From the NCBI RefSeq assembly GCF_014649655.1, contig NZ_BMTL01000012.1:124001-188000 (forward strand): 64,000 nucleotides of DNA. The letters are read 5' to 3'. The notes below the pieces were generated by a model, which saw only the letters and a program-made list of their open reading frames with translations, did not search any database and was not told where the DNA came from. The position numbers were made by a program, and so were the translations under genes. Shown one piece after another: positions 54,509 through 63,994 of the stretch. Origin of the DNA: Streptomyces humidus. Its GTDB lineage: Bacteria > Actinomycetota > Actinomycetes > Streptomycetales > Streptomycetaceae. Numbering within the stretch: position 1 is the stretch's first letter; each line of letters starts with the position of its first letter.

Positions 54509-55351
54509 ATGGCGGACGTCGTCGTCGTGCACGGAATTTTCGCCAACAGGTCGAGCCGCGACGAGATGCGCGACACATGGCTTGCGGCATTGCGCGAGGG
54601 GCTGGAGAACGTGCGGTACCGCGAGGCCGACAGCCTCACGATCGAATGCGTTTTCTACGGTCATCTCTACAACGACGGGAAAGCGGGACCCTCCTGGCAG
54701 TACGAGGTCGGGGACCTCGAGCCCGGACTCGAGCGGGAACTGCTGATCGCCTTCGCGGAGAGCATCGACGATCCCGCCCGCGACGATCCCGCCCGCGACG
54801 AGGCGGGCAAGGCCGGATACGCGCCGAGAAGCGTCCAGTGGGCCATCGATTTCCTCCAGGCCCGCAAGGTCCTCGGCGGCACGAACGCGAGGATTCTCGG
54901 GTTCGTGAAACAGGTGGCCCGCTATCTGCGGGACCCGGAATTCAAGAAGAAGGTGCAGGCCGAGTTCAGCGCCGCGATGGAGAGCGGGCCCCGCGTCGTC
55001 GTCGCGCACTCGCTGGGCAGCGTCGTGGCCTACGACTGGCTGCGGTCCCATGGGCCGACCTCCGCGAAGACCCTCGTCACCCTCGGCTCACCGCTGGGAC
55101 TGCGACCCGTCCTGCGGGAACTGCACCCGTATCTCGACGCCTGCCCGGCCCCTTGGCCGCCCGGCATCGACACCTGGGTGAACGTCGCCGCGAAGGAGGA
55201 CGCCGTCGCCACGGTCAAGAAGCTGAACGGGCTGTTCGCGGGGGAGATCCGCGACCTGACCGCGGCCAACTCCCGCGGCACCGCCCACGACGCGCTCGTC
55301 TACCTGAAGAACGTCCGCACCGCCGAGTCGGTGAAGGTGGCTCTTGGCTGA
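54509..55351 (+). CDS. Alpha/beta hydrolase (lipase/esterase-like), first gene of the caspase-STAND operon
   Basis: A 280-residue cytoplasmic alpha/beta hydrolase: oxyanion-type VVVVHGIFANRSS at the start, nucleophile elbow VVAHSLGSVVAYDW (Ser168; G-x-S-x-G is A-H-S-L-G, so the first Gly is Ala), and C-terminal SRGTAHDALVYL with the probable catalytic His. ALAETDDPAR-type acidic stretches and a DDPARDDPARDEA tandem lie between. The stop lies inside the next gene's start (8-nt overlap), so it is made with the caspase-STAND protein and may be its effector, substrate or activator. No signal peptide. Confidence 0.83.
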   Translation: MADVVVVHGIFANRSSRDEMRDTWLAALREGLENVRYREADSLTIECVFYGHLYNDGKAGPSWQYEVGDLEPGLERELLIAFAESIDDPARDDPARDEAGKAGYAPRSVQWAIDFLQARKVLGGTNARILGFVKQVARYLRDPEFKKKVQAEFSAAMESGPRVVVAHSLGSVVAYDWLRSHGPTSAKTLVTLGSPLGLRPVLRELHPYLDACPAPWPPGIDTWVNVAAKEDAVATVKKLNGLFAGEIRDLTAANSRGTAHDALVYLKNVRTAESVKVALG

Positions 55352-58300
55352 GCGGGCGGGGTACTTCTGCATCTCCGGACGCCCGGCCTACGGCGGTGAC
55401 TTCGACGATCTGAAGCTGTTGCCGCGGGAGGTGCGGGACGTCCGCCGGGAGCTGAGGGCTCTCGGACTGACCGAGCCGTTCGCCGGAGCGGGCGGGCCCG
55501 CGGAGGGGGACGCCCTCTCCCACCTGGACCTCTACGACGCCCTGTACGCCTGGAGCCGTCCCGCGGCCGGGGACCCGGACACGCCGCCGCCCGCGCGGAC
55601 GGCGACCCTGGTGATCTACGCCACCGGTCACGGCTACCAGCTGGAGAACGAGTGGGCGCTCGTCCCGCCGGACCACGCCGATCCCCTCGACCCCCGGGCC
55701 ATGCTGCCGCCCGCCGCGCTGCTCGCGGCCCTGAAGGACCGCGCCGACCTCGCCCAGGTCCTGCTCGTCCTGGACGCCTGCGGGGCCGCGCCCGGCGGGG
55801 AGCAGGCCCTGCTGGACGCCCTGGAGAAGTCCCGCTACCGGCCGCTGGACGGACAGTTCGACCTGTGGGTCGTGGCCGCCGCCCGGCGGGCCGAGACGGC
55901 TCAGCAGACCGTGTTCTCCGACGCTTTCACCGCGGCGCTGCGCGCCGCCGCCGTCCCCTCGGCCGACCAGCCGCATCTGGACCTGACCCGCGTGATGGAG
56001 TCCGTCCGGAAGGACCTGGCGGCGACCTCGCAGGGGGCGCGGATCGTCGCCGGGTACGAGGACCCGCGCTGCCGGGCCCTGCCCAACCCGCTGTTCATGC
56101 CGCCGGACCCGCCCGACTGGCTGCCGGGCGGCTGGAGCCGCAGCTCGCGCGGGGTGCACAGCCAGGACGCGCCCGGCTGGTACTTCACCGGACGCGACCG
56201 CGCGCTGCGCACCGTCCTCGACCATCTCACCGGCGTGGGAGCCGCTCCGCCGCTGTGGCTGACCGGCTCCCACGGCAGCGGCAAGACCGCCGTCCTCGGC
56301 CGGGTCGTCACCACCGCGACCGCCGCACTGCGCGACGCGCTCCCGGTCGTGGCCCGGCGGGGCGTCCTGCCGTCCGGCGACCTCGCTCTGGCCGCGGTCG
56401 ACGCGCGCGGCCGCACCGCCGAGCGGCTGGCCGACGAGATCGCCCGCGCGCTGAAGCTCGACGCCGGGGGCGTCGCCGGTCTGCTGGCCGCGCTCGGCGG
56501 CGGCAACGGCGGCACGGTGCGGGGCGTCGTCGTCGACCACGTGGACGAGGCGGACGGGCCCGCCGCCGTACTGGCCCGCCTGGTGGAGCCGCTGGCCGCG
56601 CTGCCCGACGTCCGGGTGGTCCTCGGCGCGGCGCGCCCGCCGTCCGGCCCTGCGGCCGGGCCGGCCGTCGACCTCGACGACGGGGCGCACCGCGGCCCCG
56701 AGGCGGTCGGCGCGTATCTGCGGACCCGGCTCGCCTACGGCGGGCACCTCCCGCCGGAGGCCGCCGGGCCCCTGGAACGGCTCTGCGGCGGCTGCTTCGC
56801 GGCGGCCGTCACGGCGGCGGACGTCGTGGACCGGGAGCGCGCCGACCCGGTCGACCAGGCGTCGAAGGCCGTCGTCGAGCGGCTCGACGGCCTCTTCCGC
56901 CGAACGCTGGGGGACTTCCTCCCGCCGTCGGCCGCGGGCGCGGCGGCCGACGTCCTGAACGCGCTGTGCTCCTTCCACGACGGCCTCTTCCTGGACCTGC
57001 CGACCTGGGCCGCCGTCACCGCCCGCCACGCCGGCGTCCCCGTCACGGCGGCGGAGCTGGCGAGCTGCCTCGACGCCTGCCGGAGTTTCCTCGTGCGCCG
57101 CGAACTCACCGGCCGCCGGCCCGGCGACGCGCACGACGGCCTGCGGCCGCGCCACCAGCCGGCGCCGCCCGGGGGGCAGGGGCCTCACAGAGCCGTGCTG
57201 CACCGGCTGGTCGACGAGGTCGGCCCCGCTGACACGGCCTCCGGCTGGGAGCGTGTGCCGGCCCATCTGCTCGACATCCTGGCCGCGGCCGCCGCCGATC
57301 CGGGCGCCGACGCGGGCTCCCTCCTGGACGACCCCGGCTTCCTGCTCGCGCTGCCGCGGCCCACCATGACCCGCACCGTCAAGGCCCTGAGCGGCGGGGA
57401 CCGGGCGGCGCGGGCGGCCGTGCGCAACGCCGAGCCGCGGCAGGCGCAGCCGCACCAGCGCCGCTTCGCCCTCGCGCTGGCCGCCACCCGGCAGGGGCTC
57501 ACCCGCCTCGCGCACGCCGTCGGGCCCGTCGACGCGCCCTGCGGAACGCTGGAGGTGCGCTGGGCGCGGCCCGGGGCCCGCGAACGGCAGTCGATCACGC
57601 GGGTGTCCGCAGGCGGGCGGCCCGGCCCCGGTTCCGTCGTCACCGCACACGACGACGGCACGCTGCTGTGGTGGGACGGCGGCAGCGGCGAGCCGGGGCC
57701 GTCCCGGCAGCTCGCGGGCCGTGTCACCGCGCTGAGCGCCCTGGAGACCGACGACGGCGTCGACGCGCTCGTCGTCCTGGCCGACGGCTCGGTGCTGCGC
57801 TGCGCCCCGGACGCCGCCGCGCCCGACCAGGTGCTGCGGGCGGGCAAGGGCGTGCTGCCGGGCCCCTGCGCGGGCCACCCGGCCGGTTTCCTCGCGATGG
57901 GCGACGACAAGACCGTCGAGATGCTGGCCGTGGGGGCGTCGGGGGCCGAGCTGCTGGGCCGGGAGCTGCTGCGGGAGACGGTGGTCGCGACGGCCGTGGC
58001 CGGTCCGCCCGACGACCCGGTCGTCTGGGCGGCGACGCTGGACGGCGTGGTCCACCGCTGGTCCCCGGCCGCCGGGGGCGCGCCGCGCAGGGTCGGGCGG
58101 TGCCCGAACCCGGTCCGGCTGGCGGCCGCCGCGGACGGCGGGACGGCCGTGATCGTCGACACGGACGGCGGATGCACGTTCGTCGGCGGCGCGGCGGCTC
58201 TCGCGGGCGCGTCCCTGGCGCTCCCGCACGATCTGCGGGCGGTGCATCTGACACCCGACTGGTTCGTCGTCGCGGGCGGCCACCGGGACGGGAACTGGCT

Positions 58301-58571
58301 GGACACGTACGGCGTCACCGATGGCACCAGGGCTCGCTGGCCGCTGGACGGGTTGCCCACGGGTGTCCTCTCCCACCCTGCCGGGGGAGGGGAGCCCGCG
58401 TCCGACGGCGAGGCCGGGTCCGACGGAGCGCACCCGTCCGACGCGGGCCGCGCGTCCGCCGGGTGGTACGGGTCCGCCGGCCTGCTGGTGGCGACCTCGC
58501 GCGCGCCCGCCCTGCTGCGGGCCCGCACCCACCGACGGCACGGCATGTCACGGAACGGCCGCAGGAGGTAA
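55344..58571 (+). CDS. Caspase-like (C14) protease fused to a STAND NTPase and beta-propeller
   Basis: A 1075-residue protein from TTG 55344. Residues 1-250 form a C14 caspase-like domain with His96 in VIYATGHGY and Cys146 in LVLDACGAA. A linker leads to a STAND/AAA-type ATPase with Walker A GSHGSGKT (308-315) and Walker B VVVDHVDEAD (about 395-404). A winged-helix/helical part follows to about 730. The C-terminus has WD40-like blades (SVVTAHDDGTLLWWDGG, VWAATLDGVVHRWSP, AVIVDTDGGCTFVG). This architecture fits signal-activated proteases: the propeller senses, the NTPase oligomerises, the caspase cleaves. Gene 3 begins 6 nt after its stop, with GGAGG overlapping the end. Strong candidate for a conflict system component. 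Confidence 0.88.
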   Translation: MAERAGYFCISGRPAYGGDFDDLKLLPREVRDVRRELRALGLTEPFAGAGGPAEGDALSHLDLYDALYAWSRPAAGDPDTPPPARTATLVIYATGHGYQLENEWALVPPDHADPLDPRAMLPPAALLAALKDRADLAQVLLVLDACGAAPGGEQALLDALEKSRYRPLDGQFDLWVVAAARRAETAQQTVFSDAFTAALRAAAVPSADQPHLDLTRVMESVRKDLAATSQGARIVAGYEDPRCRALPNPLFMPPDPPDWLPGGWSRSSRGVHSQDAPGWYFTGRDRALRTVLDHLTGVGAAPPLWLTGSHGSGKTAVLGRVVTTATAALRDALPVVARRGVLPSGDLALAAVDARGRTAERLADEIARALKLDAGGVAGLLAALGGGNGGTVRGVVVDHVDEADGPAAVLARLVEPLAALPDVRVVLGAARPPSGPAAGPAVDLDDGAHRGPEAVGAYLRTRLAYGGHLPPEAAGPLERLCGGCFAAAVTAADVVDRERADPVDQASKAVVERLDGLFRRTLGDFLPPSAAGAAADVLNALCSFHDGLFLDLPTWAAVTARHAGVPVTAAELASCLDACRSFLVRRELTGRRPGDAHDGLRPRHQPAPPGGQGPHRAVLHRLVDEVGPADTASGWERVPAHLLDILAAAAADPGADAGSLLDDPGFLLALPRPTMTRTVKALSGGDRAARAAVRNAEPRQAQPHQRRFALALAATRQGLTRLAHAVGPVDAPCGTLEVRWARPGARERQSITRVSAGGRPGPGSVVTAHDDGTLLWWDGGSGEPGPSRQLAGRVTALSALETDDGVDALVVLADGSVLRCAPDAAAPDQVLRAGKGVLPGPCAGHPAGFLAMGDDKTVEMLAVGASGAELLGRELLRETVVATAVAGPPDDPVVWAATLDGVVHRWSPAAGGAPRRVGRCPNPVRLAAAADGGTAVIVDTDGGCTFVGGAAALAGASLALPHDLRAVHLTPDWFVVAGGHRDGNWLDTYGVTDGTRARWPLDGLPTGVLSHPAGGGEPASDGEAGSDGAHPSDAGRASAGWYGSAGLLVATSRAPALLRARTHRRHGMSRNGRRR

Positions 58572-58576
58572 CCCTC

Positions 58577-61500
58577 ATGACAGTGTCGCCCCCCTCCCCG
58601 GCCACCGTGCCCGACACCGCGTTCGTCCGCGACCGGCTGGTCTGCCTGCTGATGTCGCTGAACCGCATGGCCGCGCGGGATCTCACCGAGGAGGAACTCG
58701 CCGCGCAGACCGCGGAGTCGGGCCTCGCGGACGGCTGGCTCGGCGAGCTGTGCGACCGGCCGGACCGCGACGCCGTTCTGGCCTCCCTGCCCGCGTGGCT
58801 GACGGTCGCCGACGACAGCGGCCTGGCCGTCCTCGTCGAGGTGGCCTCGGGCGGGTCGGCGACGGCGGGCCCGGCCGCGGCGTCGGACGAGGACGACGCC
58901 CAGGCCGCTGCCGCTGCCGCTGCCGCTGAGGCGGATGCGGCGCGTGAGCGGATGCGGCGGCTGCTCCCGCTGCTCGGCGGGGAAGTCCCGGACCAGCTGG
59001 CGGACTTGTGGGCCGACTGCCCCGCCCGTCCCGCACAGGACGGTCCCCCGGAACGGGACGGGGCGGCGCGCTCTCCGCTGCACGCGGCCGTGGCCGACGG
59101 GGCCGGCGGACGTGTCGCGATCACGCTGGCCGACGCGTCGGATCCGGTCGGCGGGGCCGGCTGGGTCAGGCCCCTGGCGTGGGCCGGGCCGTGTCTGATC
59201 CAGGCCCGGGACGCGGTCGTCGCTCTGCTGAGCGGGTTCGGCGGCGTCGAGGCCGGAGCGCGTCCCGCACTCCCGGTGGGGGTGTGGCCCGCCGCCCACC
59301 TCCAGGACCAGGCCGTCGGACTCGGCTACGCCCTCGACGCCCTCGCCGGATTCACCGGGCTGCCCCGGCCGGATCTGCCGGCCGTCGGGGTGCCGGCCGG
59401 CGGGCAGACCCTCGCGCCGATGACGGACGCCGACCTGACCGGCCGGGTCGAGGCGCTCGCGCTGATCGGCGTCACCGAACTCCTCGCCCCCACCGCGCGG
59501 GGCTGGGTGAGGGCGGGCCCCGGCGGTGTGCGGGAACCGGTGCCGGGCGTGTCCGCCGCCCTCACCCTCGACGGGGCCGCCACCGCCGTCTGGGGCGAGG
59601 CGTGGACCGAGTGGAAGCATGCCCGGCACCGCGAGGAACTGCTCGCCCTGGGCTGGGTGGTCCAGCCGCTGGAGGCCCGGCCGGACGACGCCCTGGTGAA
59701 GCAGGTCGCCGACCTCCGCGAGATCTTCCACGGCAAGGACCCGAAGCCCAAGGCGAGCGCGGCGACCACGGAGAGTACGGCGGGCGGGGGCGGAAACGGT
59801 CTGAACGGCCGAAACGGCGGCAAGGCCGGCAAGGCCGGCAAGGGTGCCAAGGGGAACAGGGAGGGCGACGGGAGCGGGGGGAGGAAGGGCCGGGAGAGCG
59901 GGCGGGCGAGACGGGTGGTGGCTGTCGTCGGCGGCACCGTGCGCAGCGGCAAGAGCACCATCGCCCGGCTGCTCGCCCAGGACCTGCGCGGACGTGGCTG
60001 GCAGGTCCAGGCGTTACGGTCCACCCGGGGTGAACTGCCCGACCGCGACCCGCTGATCGAGGCCGCCCGGCGGGCGGTCGCGCTGACGGAGCGCGAGGAG
60101 GGCCGGCCCTGTCTGCTGATCCTGGACGGGCTGCTCCCCCTCCAGGGCGGCAACAGGGCGGTGGACGAACTGCTGCCGCTGGTGTCGGAGGCCGTCCACT
60201 GCAGTGTCCTCGCCCTGCTGGAGTACGACGTCTCCGCGAACTTCGAGTGGAGCACGGACAGCGTGGACGTCGTCCCGGCCGTCGTGGGCGGGCCGCATCT
60301 CGAGGACTTCGTCAAGGCGGTGGCCCTCGCGCGGCCGGGCGAGGCGAAGAGCGAGGCCGGCCTCGCCGAGGTGCGGCGCGGCGACGGCAGCCGCGATCTG
60401 GACCGGATCATCAGGGTCATGACCAACGGGGGAAGGGAGGACCCCGTCCTCGTCTGCTTCGGCGGCCTCGGAGTCGCCCAGCAGAACGCGGTGGCCGACA
60501 TGGCGGCGGCCTCCCTGATCCACTCGGGCGTCCCCGCGGAGACGCTGGCCGACCTCACCGAGGAGGAGCGCGAGACCCTCGGCGTGGAGACCCTCGACGG
60601 ACAGGGCCTCATCAGGATCCCCAGCGTCGAGGACAGCACCCGGATCCTCCAGCGCGTCCTGCAGATCCAGGAGGAGATCGACGCGGGCGACGACCGGGAG
60701 GAGCCCGACCAGGTCCCCGTCCCGGGTCCGGAGCGGCTGCGCGAGCAGGTCGTCGAGCGGCTGCTGCCCCGGATCGAGGCGCTGATGCGGCACGAGCGCG
60801 GCGAGGTCCTGCCACGGCTGCTGGGAGCCCGGCTCTATCACGCCGAGGTGGCCGCCGAACTGCTGAAACGCACCCACCACGGCGCTTTCGCCGAGTGGCT
60901 CAGCCGGGCGCAGGCCGCCGAACTGGCCCGCTGTCTCTCAGCGCTCGGCAACTCGCTGAGCGAGGACATCGGCAAGGACGTCATCCTGGAGTTCACCAAG
61001 CGCCTCGAGGACGAGCCGGCGACGCTGCGCCTGTTCGACCTGGTCACCGTGATCCGCGGCATCCGGCACGCCATGTCCACCGGCGCGCTCGCCCTGAAAC
61101 ACGTCGTGGCCTGGCTGCACGCGCAGGTGAACGCCGTCCTGTCGAGCGGGGAGGGCACCGCCCAGGAGCGGCTCCACCTGCTCGACCGGATCGAGTGGTT
61201 CCAGAACGCCGACCTCGACGAGATCGTCGTCAAGCGGGTCGCCGAGGTCGTCACCGGCCTGGACCCCTCCCGCCCCGCCGACTACTTCCTCGTGCTGCGC
61301 GCCCTGCGCCTGCAGCGACGGCTGTGGCGGCGGGTGGCGGACGACGTCGCGGTCCACTACGAGGACGCCGCCGGCTACCACCCCGTCGATCAGGAGCCGG
61401 GCCCCGAGGAGCTGGTCGCCTACCAGCCCCGGGCCGAGGACGGCTTCGCGGTGATCCTCGCCGGGATGATGCTGCGCCGGCACGTCGAGCGGACCGAGTG

Positions 61501-63808
61501 GTCCGCGATGATCGACGAACACCGGGACCTCCTCCAGCCCGCCCTGGACGCCAGCAGCCCGCGCGACGTGATCACCGCCCTGCACGAACTGCGGCGCACC
61601 TCCGGCATGCACCGCAACGAGATCTTCAAACGGGCCATCGACACCCGTCACGACAACGGCCGTTACCTGGGCGCGCTGCGCGCGCTCGTCCGCCGCGCCA
61701 CCCCGATGGAGACCGTGGAGCTGCTGCGGGTCGTGCAGGGTCTGCACGCCTGGTGCGCCTGTCTGCTGCTGTCGGCGGAGACCCGCGGCCTGGTGTGGAC
61801 GCAGGACAACGATCCCGACGAGTCGCTCGTCGCGCGGCTGGTCGACGCGACGAAGAACGACCCCAAGGCGGCGGGCATGCTGCTGTCCGTGACGCACGCG
61901 GTGGAGAGCCCCTACCACCAGAGCGGCCAGAGCTTCGCCCAGCGGCTGGGCGACGGGCTCGGCGAGGCGACCGTCCTCGAATGGCTGGTCAAGGACCCCC
62001 GCCCGTCCGTGAAATACCACCTGGTCAAGGGGTTGTGGGAGGCGCAGGTCGGCTACCGGGAGCGGTGCCTGGAGCAGATGGTGGAGATCGTCGCGCTGGC
62101 GCTCACCACCTCCCGCCGCGTCTGGGGCCCCCGGCTCGCCCTGTGGATCGGCGCGGACCCCGAGTTCGGTCCGGGGTTCCTGCACGACCTGCGCGAGCGG
62201 GTCGGCATCGACGATCTGCTGGTCGGCATGAGCGTGTGGTCGCCGCCGGACGCGCAGGCCGAGTTCCACCGCCTGGCCCGCGCCCTCTACCCGACGGCCG
62301 CGCTCCGCTACGCCCAGACGTTCCACGCCGGCGAGCTGGCGCAGCGGCTGGCCAACGCCTCGTCCGTCGCCGTCGCCGAGGCCTGCCGCGAGATCGCCCG
62401 CACGATGCGGCACACCGACGGCATCTCCGGAGCGGCTCTGCTGAAGGCGACCGGCCGGCTGATCGGGCGGCCGCACGTATGGACGGACCGGCTCGACACC
62501 GTCCGGACGGGGGAGGAGTTCACCCAGTTCCTGAGCATCGTCAGCGACATCGACCGGGGGTTCGTGCGCCGTCTCCTCGGCGAGTACGGCGAGCGCACGA
62601 TGCGCACCGCCGTCCAGGAGACGGAGGAGCTGAGACTGGTGTGGAAGACGCGCTCGGCCATGTACCAGAACCCGCTCGCCGCCACCGGCATGCTCTCGGT
62701 CCTGGAGCAGATCGCCGAGCTCGGCCGGGCCGTCTACGCGCGGCTCTCGGACGACGCCGTCCTGATGAAGATCTTCACCGACGAACTGCAACTGCTGCAG
62801 AACCCGTCGGAGCAGTACATGGCCGCCCTGCACCTGGCGCGGATCGGGATCGGCCCCCACCACCGCAACGCCGACTGGACCGAGACGACCTTCGAGCTGA
62901 AGAAGCGGCTCATCACCACGTTCTCCAACCCGCGCGTCATCCGGGACGTCCTGCGTACCGTGGCGCTGTGGGAACGCCGTTGGGCGGTCGAGCTGGTGGA
63001 CAGGATCGAGCTCGGCAAGATGGAGCGCCGCCTGCGGCTGGGGCTGATCGCCGACCTGCAGCCGACCGTCGGCCTCGCCGCGCTCCTCATCAGTCTCGGC
63101 GACGAGGGCAAGGCCTCGGCCACGCTCGACATGCTGGAAGGGGTCGGCTGGGAGCGGGTGGTCGAGCGCGTCGACCTGCCGTCGGCGGTCCTCCTGCTGC
63201 GGCTGGTGGGCCAGTTGCGGCCGCATCACGGCGGCACGGTCGCCTCGGCGGTCAACGCCCGGGTCGTCACGCTGCCGGCCCGTGAGATCGTCCTCGACGA
63301 CCGGGCCATGTGGCGCGAGGTGGGCCACGCCTGCCAGGCGCTCGCGGCGGCCGGCCGGCCGGTGCAGGGCATGGGCGGCCTCCCGGCCCGCGAACCGCTC
63401 CTCGCCGACGCCCCGGCCGTCTCGCGCGCCCTGCACTGGTTCCCGGCCACGCCCTGGCGGGCCCGTTACCGGACGCGGGCCGTCGAGCGCCTGATCTCCC
63501 ATCCGCCGCGCTCCGGCGGCGACCTTGCCCTCGCCCTCGCGGGAGCCGCCTCCGCCGGCCGCCTGACCGACCTCCTCGCCGTCCTCCCCGATCTGAAGCC
63601 GCTCGCGGCCGCCGGCACCAGGGACCTCGCCGACCTGACGGAGTTCGCCGGTCACCACCCCGCTCTCGCCGCCGTCCTGCGCCCGTACCACGCCCTCTTC
63701 GACGCCCATCTGCAGTCCGCGACGTCCGTGGCGTCGCTGGACACGCGCCGTCTGCGCCTCGGCATCACGGCCGTCGCGGCCGGCACGACGTTCGACGACG
63801 CGGGCTGA
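58577..63808 (+). CDS. Very large P-loop ATPase of unknown family, third gene of the caspase operon
   Basis: A 1743-residue protein from ATG 58577 (GGAGG 9 nt upstream). Residues 1-90 form a compact helical module (DTAFVRDRLVCLLMSLNRMA, LTEEELAAQ) that could be an adaptor. 95-380 are Ala/Pro/Asp-rich with a middle helical part. A Lys/Gly linker (about 395-440) leads to a KAP/P-loop NTPase with Walker A GTVRSGKS (453-460) and Walker B CLLILDG (about 511-517). From 600 to the end are alpha-helical repeats (VQEYIL/HEAT-like). No known catalytic effector domain is seen. It looks like an NTP-dependent scaffold or sensor working with the caspase-STAND protein. Confidence 0.85.
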   Translation: MTVSPPSPATVPDTAFVRDRLVCLLMSLNRMAARDLTEEELAAQTAESGLADGWLGELCDRPDRDAVLASLPAWLTVADDSGLAVLVEVASGGSATAGPAAASDEDDAQAAAAAAAAEADAARERMRRLLPLLGGEVPDQLADLWADCPARPAQDGPPERDGAARSPLHAAVADGAGGRVAITLADASDPVGGAGWVRPLAWAGPCLIQARDAVVALLSGFGGVEAGARPALPVGVWPAAHLQDQAVGLGYALDALAGFTGLPRPDLPAVGVPAGGQTLAPMTDADLTGRVEALALIGVTELLAPTARGWVRAGPGGVREPVPGVSAALTLDGAATAVWGEAWTEWKHARHREELLALGWVVQPLEARPDDALVKQVADLREIFHGKDPKPKASAATTESTAGGGGNGLNGRNGGKAGKAGKGAKGNREGDGSGGRKGRESGRARRVVAVVGGTVRSGKSTIARLLAQDLRGRGWQVQALRSTRGELPDRDPLIEAARRAVALTEREEGRPCLLILDGLLPLQGGNRAVDELLPLVSEAVHCSVLALLEYDVSANFEWSTDSVDVVPAVVGGPHLEDFVKAVALARPGEAKSEAGLAEVRRGDGSRDLDRIIRVMTNGGREDPVLVCFGGLGVAQQNAVADMAAASLIHSGVPAETLADLTEEERETLGVETLDGQGLIRIPSVEDSTRILQRVLQIQEEIDAGDDREEPDQVPVPGPERLREQVVERLLPRIEALMRHERGEVLPRLLGARLYHAEVAAELLKRTHHGAFAEWLSRAQAAELARCLSALGNSLSEDIGKDVILEFTKRLEDEPATLRLFDLVTVIRGIRHAMSTGALALKHVVAWLHAQVNAVLSSGEGTAQERLHLLDRIEWFQNADLDEIVVKRVAEVVTGLDPSRPADYFLVLRALRLQRRLWRRVADDVAVHYEDAAGYHPVDQEPGPEELVAYQPRAEDGFAVILAGMMLRRHVERTEWSAMIDEHRDLLQPALDASSPRDVITALHELRRTSGMHRNEIFKRAIDTRHDNGRYLGALRALVRRATPMETVELLRVVQGLHAWCACLLLSAETRGLVWTQDNDPDESLVARLVDATKNDPKAAGMLLSVTHAVESPYHQSGQSFAQRLGDGLGEATVLEWLVKDPRPSVKYHLVKGLWEAQVGYRERCLEQMVEIVALALTTSRRVWGPRLALWIGADPEFGPGFLHDLRERVGIDDLLVGMSVWSPPDAQAEFHRLARALYPTAALRYAQTFHAGELAQRLANASSVAVAEACREIARTMRHTDGISGAALLKATGRLIGRPHVWTDRLDTVRTGEEFTQFLSIVSDIDRGFVRRLLGEYGERTMRTAVQETEELRLVWKTRSAMYQNPLAATGMLSVLEQIAELGRAVYARLSDDAVLMKIFTDELQLLQNPSEQYMAALHLARIGIGPHHRNADWTETTFELKKRLITTFSNPRVIRDVLRTVALWERRWAVELVDRIELGKMERRLRLGLIADLQPTVGLAALLISLGDEGKASATLDMLEGVGWERVVERVDLPSAVLLLRLVGQLRPHHGGTVASAVNARVVTLPAREIVLDDRAMWREVGHACQALAAAGRPVQGMGGLPAREPLLADAPAVSRALHWFPATPWRARYRTRAVERLISHPPRSGGDLALALAGAASAGRLTDLLAVLPDLKPLAAAGTRDLADLTEFAGHHPALAAVLRPYHALFDAHLQSATSVASLDTRRLRLGITAVAAGTTFDDAG

Positions 63809-63821
63809 ACGAGCGCGCCGG

Positions 63822-63857
63822 CCGGGCGGCTCCCGGACGGGCGGGCCGGCCGCCCGG
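63822..63857 (+). terminator. Hairpin terminator after the caspase operon
   Basis: CCGGGCGG (63822-63829) and CCGCCCGG (63850-63857), 20-nt loop with further GGCC-rich pairing; 14 bp past the operon stop. Confidence 0.6.
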
Positions 63858-63884
63858 GGCCGTGCGGCGGCCGACGACGGGCCG

Positions 63885-63994
63885 CGATGCTTCTACGATG
63901 CTGTAGAGAAGGCGTCCCGGCAGAGGTCCGGCAGACGGCCGGCGTCTATACGATGGCCGACCGGACAACGGACGCGGCGAAAAGGAGACTGGGC
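63885..63994 (+). promoter_or_regulatory. Promoter region of the right-edge gene
   Basis: CTTCTACGATGCTGTAGAGAAG (from about 63890) is an imperfect inverted repeat that could be an operator. TACGAT also occurs at 63949-63954, 41 bp before the next start codon, and is a good Streptomyces -10 element. AAAGGAG at about 63981-63987 is the ribosome site. Confidence 0.5.

Noticed and set aside
59014..63709. Long alternative frames inside the 1743-residue gene
   Set aside because: The + frame from 58577 has a P-loop and coherent helical sequence; the others are Arg/Pro-rich shadows.
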